Shown: in pieces, positions 6,782 through 12,519 of the stretch | Position numbering within the stretch: position 1 is the stretch's first letter | Layout: every line of letters begins with the position of its first letter | From: Candidatus Latescibacterota bacterium | GTDB lineage: Bacteria > Latescibacterota > UBA2968 > UBA8231 | NCBI GenBank assembly: GCA_022825185.1 | Contig: JAJDYK010000275.1 | Coordinates: 1 to 12,519 of the forward strand | DNA: 12,519 bases | Direction: 5' to 3' | The notes under the pieces: model-generated | Seen by the model: only the letters and a program-made list of their open reading frames with translations | Told to the model about the DNA's origin: nothing | Database searches by the model: none | Translations under genes and position numbers: made by a program

Positions 6782-7779
6782 GAACCCTCGCGAAACGGAA
6801 ACCAGTGCCTACACCGTCAACGACTTCGCCCATTCTTTTGACGGGCGCAACCGGCTACATCGGCGGGCGACTGTTGAGCGTGTTGGAAAGTGCCGGACAT
6901 CGGGTGCGCTGTGTAACTCGACGTCTGGAGGCACTCCAATTTTGCGTTGCGCCAACGACGGAAGTGGTCAGCGGCAACGTCCTTGATCAAGAAAGCCTAA
7001 CAGGGACGATGGACGGCGTCGAGGTTGCCTACTACATGGTCCACTCCATGGGTTCAAAGGGCGATTTCGAGGAACAGGACCGCCGGGCCGCGCACAACTT
7101 TGGTGAAGAGGCGCGGCGCACCGGCGTCGGGCGGATTATCTATCTCGGCGGTCTCGGCGCAACGAGCGAGGAACTGTCTCCGCATCTTAGAAGCCGGCAG
7201 GAGGTCGCCGAGGTCTTGCGCGCATCGGGGGTGCAGGTCGTCGAGTTTCGCGCCTCCATTGTCCTCGGTTCTGGCAGTTTGTCGTTTGAGATGATTCGCT
7301 CGCTGGTGGAGCGGCTTCCCGTGATGGTCACTCCGCGTTGGGTAAACGTCACCGCTCAGCCGATAGCGATTGACGATTTGCTGCAATACCTCTCGGCTGC
7401 ACTCGACCTAAAAACCGACGCTCATGCGATTTTTGAAATCGGCGGTCCTGATGCGGTTTCTTATGGCGACCTGATGCGGGAATACGCGCGGCAGCGCCGG
7501 CTCAGGCGGCTGATGATTCCCGTGCCGTTGTTGACGCCGCGCCTGTCTAGCCTCTGGCTCGGTCTGGTGACGCCCTTGTACGCCCGAATTGGGCGGAAAC
7601 TCATCGACAGTATTCGCCACCCGACGGTCGTCCGCGACGACGCAGCCCGGCAAACCTTTCCGCACATTCAGCCCCAAGGGGTGCGCGATGCCATCGCAAG
7701 TGCGCTTGGCAACGAAGACCGCGAATGCGCTGCAACACACTGGGCCGATGCGTATCAACGGAAGTCACGCGACGCATGA
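6772..7779 (+). CDS. NAD(P)-binding SDR-type protein, C-terminally truncated
   Basis: This is an atypical short-chain dehydrogenase/NmrA-like protein of 335 residues. The dinucleotide-binding motif is TGATGYIGG at 24-32, the core includes YYMVHSMG (87-94) and IIYLGGLGA (122-130), and FRASIVLGSGS is at 159-169. Related bacterial proteins usually continue after a linker like NEDRECAATHWADA (314-327) into a DUF2867 domain and reach about 480 residues. Here the frame ends eight residues after that linker, so the second domain is missing. The GTG start overlaps the ATPase gene by 10 bases, which would permit coupled translation, but the first 18 residues are not family-like and the true start is uncertain. 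The enzymatic substrate is unknown. It may be a functional single-domain protein or a 3'-truncated remnant. Confidence 0.8.
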   Translation: MAIRTLAKRKPVPTPSTTSPILLTGATGYIGGRLLSVLESAGHRVRCVTRRLEALQFCVAPTTEVVSGNVLDQESLTGTMDGVEVAYYMVHSMGSKGDFEEQDRRAAHNFGEEARRTGVGRIIYLGGLGATSEELSPHLRSRQEVAEVLRASGVQVVEFRASIVLGSGSLSFEMIRSLVERLPVMVTPRWVNVTAQPIAIDDLLQYLSAALDLKTDAHAIFEIGGPDAVSYGDLMREYARQRRLRRLMIPVPLLTPRLSSLWLGLVTPLYARIGRKLIDSIRHPTVVRDDAARQTFPHIQPQGVRDAIASALGNEDRECAATHWADAYQRKSRDA

Positions 7780-7832
7780 AGTTGTCGTAGCGGAGGTCCG
7801 CGAAGAGAAATCGGCGGTAAGGAGAATTCTTT

Positions 7833-8507
7833 ATGACAGCCAAAATCAACCAAACGTCCCTCGCACTTGTGAGCGGAGATATTACAAAGGAACGCGTCGA
7901 TGCGATTGCCAACGCTGCTAACGAGGGACTCATGGGCGGTGGCGGCGTCGATGGTGCCATTCACCGCGCTGGGGGACCAGCTATCGCGGCGGAATGCAGC
8001 GCAGTCCGCGCCAAGCAGGGCGGTTGTCCCACGGGTCAAGCTGTTATCACGATGGGTGGCAATCTTCCCGCGAAGTACGTCATCCACACCGTGGGGCCGA
8101 TCTGGCGGGGTGGAGACGCTGGTGAAGCTGAACTTCTTGCTAGCTGCTATCGGGAGAGTTTACGACTCGCAGTGGAGCACAACATCAAGACGATTGCATT
8201 TCCATCTATTAGCACCGGCGTGTATGGTTATCCGGTCGCGCAAGCCGCGGTTGTCGCACTCAATGCAGTGAAGCAATTCCTCGCAGCGCACGACTGTCTC
8301 GATGAGGTGCGTTTCGTCCTCTTCGATGATGCGACGTACGGCGCTTACGAGAATGCGCTTGGGGATCGGCGGGAACTGCTTGCGGCCATCCATCGACAGC
8401 CCGAGTTGGCTCTTGGGTCGTCGCCAGCCGACGTGTTCTGCGCGGAACGGGACGCTCGCGACGACGCGCACGCCAACGATGGAGACCTCAACGAGCGAGA
8501 GCAGTAG
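7833..8507 (+). CDS. Macrodomain protein (O-acetyl-ADP-ribose deacetylase-like)
   Basis: This 224-residue cytosolic protein has a macrodomain over residues 8 to about 175. It binds ADP-ribose and, in YmdB/MacroD-type members, hydrolyses O-acetyl-ADP-ribose or mono-ADP-ribosylated side chains. Visible family signatures are VSGDI (13-17), NAANEGLMGGGGVDGAIH (27-44, with N27, N30 and D40 at the expected catalytic and binding positions) and PSISTGVYGYP (124-134, phosphate loop). The remaining 50 residues form a charged tail (rich in Asp, Glu, Ala, Arg) not found in short homologues and of unknown role. An excellent AAGGAG at 7819-7824, eight bases before the ATG, fixes the start. It lies 53 bases after the truncated SDR gene and could be co-transcribed. 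A SIR2-domain gene occurs at 2469-3581. Confidence 0.9.
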   Translation: MTAKINQTSLALVSGDITKERVDAIANAANEGLMGGGGVDGAIHRAGGPAIAAECSAVRAKQGGCPTGQAVITMGGNLPAKYVIHTVGPIWRGGDAGEAELLASCYRESLRLAVEHNIKTIAFPSISTGVYGYPVAQAAVVALNAVKQFLAAHDCLDEVRFVLFDDATYGAYENALGDRRELLAAIHRQPELALGSSPADVFCAERDARDDAHANDGDLNEREQ

Positions 8508-8517
8508 GCACCAGATG

Positions 8518-8530
8518 AGCGTGTAACGCT
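8518..8530. terminator. Small hairpin between convergent genes
   Basis: AGCGT-GTA-ACGCT forms a perfect 5-base stem in the 42-base gap between the macrodomain gene and the minus-strand enolase-superfamily gene. It has no T-run on either strand, so a terminator role is only weakly supported. Confidence 0.25.
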
Positions 8531-8549
8531 AACTCGTCTCAAGGTTTGC

Positions 8550-9800
8550 CTACTCCACCCTTCTAAACGTTCCTCCATCCTGCACGGCTTCGTAGATCTG
8601 GGCGAACTCGCGGCTGCCGTCGTCTTCGACGGGAAGGCATTCGGATCCGCTTTCGCAGACGGGCATGGCGTCGCGGGGGTATTCGTTGTGGAGGTCCTGC
8701 TTGGAGCAGCCGTAGTAGGTGACTTCGCCGTTGGCGCGGGCGTAGCGATAGACGTGGCGGGGCGGATCGACCCAACTGTAATCCACTCGATATTGCTCTA
8801 TGGCTTGGAGATCAATCTCAATGCCGAGGCCGGGTCGTTCTGGAACTCGGTAGTAGCCGCCGCGCAGTTGGATGGGGTCGGCCAACAGTTGGCTCTCCCA
8901 GATGTTCATGCAGGTAATGGCCGGCCACTTGCTCTGGGGGCAGACCGCACCCAAGTGGGCGGCCCACGTGGTGGTGATGCCCGTGCCGACGAGCTGGAGC
9001 CAGAAGGGCTTGTTGGCCACGTCGGCGACTGCGGATTGTTGGGCGATGCCGTGGGCTCCAGCGCAGACGACAAAGCCGTCGGCGACGTCTTCTTGCAGGG
9101 TGGTGAGAATCGGCGGCGAGCCGTAGTGCATGGCCAATGGGCGGCGGATGTGGTTGCGGATTTGGGCGTTGCCGGCCACATCGGATTGGGGGATCGGCGT
9201 CTCAATCATGGCCACCTGCGGGTATTGCTCCAAGGTTGATAAAAACTCGACGGCACTGGCGGCGTTGGCGAGCGTGCCGTTGAAGTCCAAGTCGAGCTTG
9301 AACTGCGGGGGAACGGCCCCAATAATGGCTTGGATGCAGGCGTGCAGGTCGTACCAAGTTCGCGCTTTGAGCTTGGCGGTGGCATAGCCCTGTGCGACGG
9401 CGTCAGCGCACTGGCGCGCCCAGTCTGCGGCCGGCATGTCCATGGCCCACCACGATAGCGGACACCACGTGCGGACCTTGGTGCCCAACAGGCGATAAGC
9501 GGGGGCACCTAAGACCTTGCCCACCGCGTCGAAAAGTGCCTGCTGGACCCCGGCCCCCAACGCATCCTCCCACAGCAAATCGCCGACGGCGCGGCCGACG
9601 ATGCGGTCTTCAATGTCTTCGGGGACTTTGGCCCATGTGTAGTTGGGGATGGTCTCGCCCCAGCCTATGGTGCCGTCGGCGAGGGTGATTTTGCAGAGTT
9701 GGACGATGCGCCAGTGCGGCAGCCAGTACTGCATGTGCTGATTGGTGTGGTCGGTAAACGGAACGTCTAAGTGGATTAGCTCGACGGATTGGACTTGCAT
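8550..9800 (-). CDS. Mandelate racemase/enolase-superfamily protein
   Basis: This is a 416-residue protein with a capping domain (1 to about 115, including DGTIGWGET at 42-50) and a TIM-barrel. The KxK motif is KLK at 143-145, acidic ligands are D170 or D172 (KLDLDFNG) and E200 (MIETP). Where the third metal-binding Glu or Asp is expected the sequence reads PLAMHYGSPP with H225, and the usual late-barrel catalytic His or Asp motif is not apparent. It is therefore either a non-canonical dehydratase/racemase or has lost activity. A C-terminal extension of about 70 residues (after 345) contains several cysteines and acidic residues. A strong AAGGAG (9807-9812) six bases before the ATG fixes the start. 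It may act on sugar acids, in keeping with the nearby oxidoreductases, but the substrate is unknown. Confidence 0.85.
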   Translation of the reverse strand: MQVQSVELIHLDVPFTDHTNQHMQYWLPHWRIVQLCKITLADGTIGWGETIPNYTWAKVPEDIEDRIVGRAVGDLLWEDALGAGVQQALFDAVGKVLGAPAYRLLGTKVRTWCPLSWWAMDMPAADWARQCADAVAQGYATAKLKARTWYDLHACIQAIIGAVPPQFKLDLDFNGTLANAASAVEFLSTLEQYPQVAMIETPIPQSDVAGNAQIRNHIRRPLAMHYGSPPILTTLQEDVADGFVVCAGAHGIAQQSAVADVANKPFWLQLVGTGITTTWAAHLGAVCPQSKWPAITCMNIWESQLLADPIQLRGGYYRVPERPGLGIEIDLQAIEQYRVDYSWVDPPRHVYRYARANGEVTYYGCSKQDLHNEYPRDAMPVCESGSECLPVEDDGSREFAQIYEAVQDGGTFRRVE

Positions 9801-9889
9801 TGGGGGCTCCTTTTAGAAGTGGTTGGAGGGGGCTAGATACGGCGGGACAGGCTAGGTGTCAAGGTGGGGAATGAATGAACGCATGGGAG

Positions 9890-9917
9890 GTAGGGGCGGT
9901 TCGCGAACCGCCCCTAC
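9890..9917. repeat. 28-bp perfect palindrome (REP/MITE-like)
   Basis: The half-site GTAGGGGCGGTTCG is followed directly by its exact reverse complement, with no spacer and no mismatch. It lies between the divergent start codons at 9800 and 9956. GGGGCGGTTCGCGAACCGCCCC-type palindromes are, to my knowledge, a dispersed repeat in several bacterial genomes and metagenomes, mobilised like REP elements; only one copy is visible here. It could also act as a protein-binding site or as a transcription barrier. Confidence 0.85.
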
Positions 9918-9929
9918 GCACGAGACGCA

Positions 9930-9941
9930 TAACGTCAGTTA
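9930..9941. repeat. 12-bp inverted repeat, left copy
   Basis: TAACGTCAGTTA stands 14 bases before the ATG of the DUF455/ATP-grasp gene. Its exact reverse complement lies at 12090-12101 just after that gene's stop, so the two copies bracket it. Confidence 0.6.
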
Positions 9942-9943
9942 GT

Positions 9944-9949
9944 TATATT
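9944..9949 (+). promoter_or_regulatory. Possible -10 box for a leaderless transcript
   Basis: TATATT ends six bases before the preferred ATG at 9956, which itself has no ribosome-binding site. That spacing would place transcription start at or near the start codon. No convincing -35 box is seen, so support is weak. Confidence 0.25.
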
Positions 9950-9955
9950 GGGTAC

Positions 9956-12076
9956 ATGGAAATTCGCCAATTCGCCGAGCAAGTGCTCTTCGGCACGCGC
10001 TGGGAAGACAAGCTGGTCGTCCTCGACCGCTACGAGGATCGCGCGCCCGGTGCGGGGATTGCGACCCCCAGTGCGCCGGGTCGCCCGCCCGGCTTGGGGC
10101 TGGATGAGTGGCACCACCGAGAAAAGCTCCGCTTCCGCGACGTGCGCCACTTCCACAGCGAAAAAGAGCGCGGGCTGGTCTTGCACTTTTTTGCCAACCA
10201 CGAGTTGCTCGCCTTGGAGCTGATGGCACTGGCGCTGCTCAAGTTTCCGCAGGCACCGGAGAAGTTTCGCCGTGGCTTGGTGCAGACGCTCAAAGACGAG
10301 CAGGAGCACGTGCAGCTCTACCAGCAGCGGATGCAGGAGATTGGGGTGCAATTTGGCGAGATCCCAGTCGGCGATTTTTTCTGGAAGGCCATCGGGCCGA
10401 TGGAGTCCCCGATGGATTTTGTAACGGGCTTGAGCCTGACTCTGGAACAAGCCAATCTCGACTACGCGCGGCACTACGCCGAGGTCTATCGGCAATTGGA
10501 CGACCCGGAGACTGCGGCAATTTTGGAGCGGATCTACCGCGACGAGATCGGCCACGTCAAACACGGGTTGACGTGGTTTAGGCGCTGGCAGGAGGCCGAG
10601 CTGAGCGAATGGGACGCCTATCGTCAGGCGCTGCGCTTTCCGCTGGGGCCGGCGCGGGCCAAGGGCATTGGCTTCAACCGCACGGGTCGGCTCCAGGCCG
10701 GGCTTTCTGCGGACTATATCGACGAATTGGAGCTGTTTTCGCAGTCGCGGGGGCGCTGCCCAGCCGTGTACTGGTTCAACGCCAACTGCGAGGAGCAGGT
10801 GGCGTTGGGGCGACCGGGTCTTACGCCGTCGCAGCGGGTGGCCGAGCTGGAAGCTGACTTCCAAGCGCTGCCCATGCTGTTGTGCGTCCGCGACGATGTG
10901 GTGCTTTTGCACGAGAAGCCTTCGTCGGGCTTTTTGCGGCGGATGCAGGGGTTGGGTTTTGCGATACCGGAATTTGTCGAGTGCAACGCGGAAGGCTTAG
11001 CGGCGCTTGCCGAGCGCAAGGTCAATGCCCTCAGGCCCTGGGGTTGGAGTCCAGACAGTGCCGAGTTGTTTGCGCCGTTGGTCGCGGGATTGCCTCGGGG
11101 TGGAGAAGGGACTTGCTGGAGTGCGGCGATTCGGGCGCTCTATGCCAAGTCGTGGAGCGCGGCGCGACTTGGCGAGTTTCTTGCGGTGCAGGAGGCCGAT
11201 TATTTCTGCGGGACGGATGTCGTCGGCACGGCTTGCGAGACGACAGACCAAGTCCTAGCGGAGATAGGACGCTTGGGAGAGGCGGGTTTTGACGCGGTGG
11301 TCGTCAAGGCCATCTATGGCTCTTCGGGGCGCGGGCAAATCCATTGCCGTGGAGGACAACTGCGCGCGGCGCAGCGCGGCCGCTTGGAGAATATTTTGCG
11401 GCAGCAAGGCCAAGTCGTAGTAGAGCCGTGGCTCGACAAGGTGGTGGATCTGTCGCTGCATTTTGACGTGGGAGAGAAGGGTGCGGTGACGGTGGCTGGT
11501 TGGACGCGATTTCTCACCGATGGACGCGGCCAGTATCGCGGCTCGTTCGTCGGCTCGCTTACTGCTGGCCTCGATGAAGAAGTGAAGCGGTTTCTCTACG
11601 GCGATGGGCGCGATGCACGCCGCTTGCCGAAGTTGGGCGAACAGTTGGCTGAATGGCTCGCTGAGCCGCTGCGCGCTGCTGGTTATCAGGGGCCGGTCGG
11701 CGTGGATGCCATGGTGTACCGCGACTGTGACCGATTGCGGCTAAAGCCGATTGTGGAGATCAATCCGCGCACGACGATGGGGCGGGTGGCGCTCAAGTTG
11801 CAACAGGCGGTTAATTCGGCGCGCACGGCCCTGTGGTTGGTGATTAGTCGGCGCGAGGTAACGGCGGTGGGGTTTGCTGACTTGGCTGAATGTGCCGCTG
11901 CGCTGGAGGCCGCGCATCCGGCCCGGCTGATGCCCGATGGCAAGCAGTTGAGCGGCGGGGTGCTTTTTACGACTGATCCGGCTCAGGCCCGTTCTTTTGC
12001 CACCGTGCTGCTGGTCAGTGAATCGGTGGACGAGTGTGAGGGGTATCTGCGGGAAGTGGGGCTGGTGCTCAAGTAG
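9956..12076 (+). CDS. DUF455 ferritin-like domain fused to ATP-grasp domain
   Basis: This is a 706-residue cytosolic protein from the preferred ATG. Residues 1 to about 265 form a DUF455 ferritin-like four-helix bundle with candidate di-metal ligands E83 (NHE), E115-x2-H118 (DEQEH), E164 (TLEQ) and E197-x2-H200 (DEIGH), the E, ExxH, E, ExxH order of di-iron carboxylate proteins. From about 395 there is an ATP-grasp domain: K451 in VVVKAIYG, the glycine loop GSSGRG (455-460), E490 in VVEPWLD, D584 in VGVDAMVY, and the Mg-binding EINPR (601-605). Both halves look catalytically complete. A plausible role is an oxygen-dependent modification coupled to ATP-driven amide or ester bond formation, but no substrate is known. 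An ATG at 9875 in the same frame has an AAGGTGG site, but it would translate the palindrome, and the DUF455 family begins like EIRQFAEQVLFG, so 9956 is preferred. Confidence 0.85.
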   Translation: MEIRQFAEQVLFGTRWEDKLVVLDRYEDRAPGAGIATPSAPGRPPGLGLDEWHHREKLRFRDVRHFHSEKERGLVLHFFANHELLALELMALALLKFPQAPEKFRRGLVQTLKDEQEHVQLYQQRMQEIGVQFGEIPVGDFFWKAIGPMESPMDFVTGLSLTLEQANLDYARHYAEVYRQLDDPETAAILERIYRDEIGHVKHGLTWFRRWQEAELSEWDAYRQALRFPLGPARAKGIGFNRTGRLQAGLSADYIDELELFSQSRGRCPAVYWFNANCEEQVALGRPGLTPSQRVAELEADFQALPMLLCVRDDVVLLHEKPSSGFLRRMQGLGFAIPEFVECNAEGLAALAERKVNALRPWGWSPDSAELFAPLVAGLPRGGEGTCWSAAIRALYAKSWSAARLGEFLAVQEADYFCGTDVVGTACETTDQVLAEIGRLGEAGFDAVVVKAIYGSSGRGQIHCRGGQLRAAQRGRLENILRQQGQVVVEPWLDKVVDLSLHFDVGEKGAVTVAGWTRFLTDGRGQYRGSFVGSLTAGLDEEVKRFLYGDGRDARRLPKLGEQLAEWLAEPLRAAGYQGPVGVDAMVYRDCDRLRLKPIVEINPRTTMGRVALKLQQAVNSARTALWLVISRREVTAVGFADLAECAAALEAAHPARLMPDGKQLSGGVLFTTDPAQARSFATVLLVSESVDECEGYLREVGLVLK

Positions 12077-12089
12077 GAAGCTAACTGAG

Positions 12090-12101
12090 TAACTGACGTT
12101 A
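12090..12101. repeat. 12-bp inverted repeat, right copy
   Basis: TAACTGACGTTA is the exact reverse complement of 9930-9941. With the flanking bases it also forms a small hairpin, GTAAC-TGAC-GTTAC (12089-12102), and its last three bases are the TAA stop of the minus-strand gene. A further TAACTGA occurs at 12082-12088. Confidence 0.6.
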
Positions 12102-12518
12102 CACGGCGACCCTACTCGGCTGGCCCCTAAAGGCGTCGAGGCTGGACACCTGTATGGCCGCCCGGAACAACTGCTTGAGGCGCTGCACATCGTCGATGGC
12201 CCCAAGTCGGTCGGCCAACGGATCCGACGCGGCCAGTCCAAAGCGAATCGCCAGCACGTCGAGCAGATCTTCGACGGCGCGTTCGCGGCCGCCTTGCTCA
12301 ATACCTTGCTCAATGCCTTGCTCAATGCCTTGCTCAATGCCTTGCTCCCACGCTCGCTTGCGCAAAGTCTCAAGTAACGGAAATTCCGCCATGATCTCCT
12401 CCGAGATAAGAGAAAAAATGGTCGATTCCTCGCACACCAACGAACTCAGCACCCCCATGTGTGCCAGCACACTCGCTTTGACCGTACGCGGGGCAGCCAA
12501 CCCCTCGGTCGTCTCCAC
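12099..12518 (-). CDS. Rpn/PD-(D/E)XK-type protein, C-terminal part (partial)
   Basis: The 139 visible residues are open to the right edge. The GTG at 12516-12518 is only the last in-frame start codon, so the true start may lie outside. A run of four EQGI-type tetrapeptides (about residues 58-75) follows a helical MAEFPLLETLRKRAWEQG stretch. Such runs of Glu-Gln-Gly-Ile/Leu/Arg are a hallmark of the C-terminal part of Rpn-family recombination-promoting nuclease-like proteins and related PD-(D/E)XK proteins. The nuclease domain itself is not visible here, so this assignment rests on the repeat and helical context. After the repeat comes a roughly 60-residue tail (DLLDVLAIRFG) ending at a TAA that lies in the inverted repeat. 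Confidence 0.55.
   Translation of the reverse strand: METTEGLAAPRTVKASVLAHMGVLSSLVCEESTIFSLISEEIMAEFPLLETLRKRAWEQGIEQGIEQGIEQGIEQGGRERAVEDLLDVLAIRFGLAASDPLADRLGAIDDVQRLKQLFRAAIQVSSLDAFRGQPSRVAV
12292..12351 (-). repeat. 12-bp tandem repeat encoding EQGI
   Basis: On the plus strand the unit CCTTGCTCAATG (first copy ends in A) repeats four times from 12292 to 12339, and a fifth degenerate unit follows (12340-12351). The copies keep the reading frame. Nearly identical units indicate recent expansion by slippage. Confidence 0.85.
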
Positions 12519-12519
12519 G

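Noticed and set aside
8688..9239. Plus-strand open frame opposite the enolase-superfamily gene
   Set aside because: It has Val/Gly/Ala-rich shadow composition, no ribosome-binding site and no family motif; the opposite strand has KLK and ETP motifs.
9875..9955. Upstream in-frame ATG at 9875 as the start of the DUF455/ATP-grasp protein
   Set aside because: It has an AAGGTGG site, but the extra 27 residues are encoded by the palindrome and resemble nothing; family proteins begin at EIRQFAEQVLFG, encoded from 9959.
9935..10912. 325-residue minus-strand open frame inside the DUF455 domain
   Set aside because: It has no recognisable motif and lies opposite the conserved metal-ligand region, whose plus-strand codons are clearly the selected ones.
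12292..12351. Tandem repeat as a CRISPR array
   Set aside because: Units are 12 bases with no spacers and encode a regular EQGI peptide in frame.

Overview
This is a high-GC bacterial segment with no phylogenetic marker, so the organism cannot be named from sequence alone. It holds two Gfo/Idh/MocA oxidoreductases, two mandelate-racemase/enolase-superfamily genes (one wrecked) and several dehydrogenase fragments. That mix recalls sugar-catabolising, mostly uncultured Gram-negative lineages such as Poribacteria, Latescibacteria or Planctomycetes-like genomes; this is an inference. No RNA gene, CRISPR array or complete transposon was seen, and no gene-free gap exceeds 300 bases.

Layout. (1) Positions 1-1929, plus strand: the 3' part of an S-methyl-5'-thioadenosine phosphorylase gene (start lies outside the window), overlapping by one base an inositol-2-dehydrogenase-like oxidoreductase. 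(2) 1981-3581, plus strand: an enolase-superfamily gene that lost its whole middle in frame, then a 370-residue protein with an unrecognised N-terminal half and a compact SIR2 (NAD+-using) C-terminal half. (3) 3582-5138: a convergent Gfo/Idh/MocA oxidoreductase on the minus strand, the C-terminal stump of a GAPDH gene, an AT-rich patch, and a short fossil matching the end of an oxidoreductase gene. (4) 5139-8507, plus strand: a small one-pass membrane protein; an AAA/DUF4143 ATPase behind a promoter overlapped by an inverted repeat; an NAD(P)-binding SDR-type protein that stops just where a DUF2867 domain would normally begin; and a macrodomain protein. (5) 8550-9800, minus strand: an intact-length but ligand-variant enolase-superfamily protein. 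(6) 9890-12101: a 28-bp perfect palindrome, then a two-domain DUF455 (ferritin-like di-metal) plus ATP-grasp fusion protein bracketed by 12-bp inverted repeats. (7) 12099-12519, minus strand: the C-terminal part of a protein with EQGI tandem repeats, of the kind found in Rpn/PD-(D/E)XK families.

The region reads as a patchwork. Intact metabolic genes alternate with at least four truncated or deleted remnants, and the SIR2 and DUF4143 genes look less GC-rich than their neighbours, as in a plastic accessory region. The most unusual intact genes are the SIR2 fusion and the DUF455/ATP-grasp fusion. A functional link between the SIR2 protein (consumes NAD+, yields ADP-ribose derivatives) and the macrodomain protein (hydrolyses such derivatives) is possible, but they lie more than 4 kb apart and are not in one operon.
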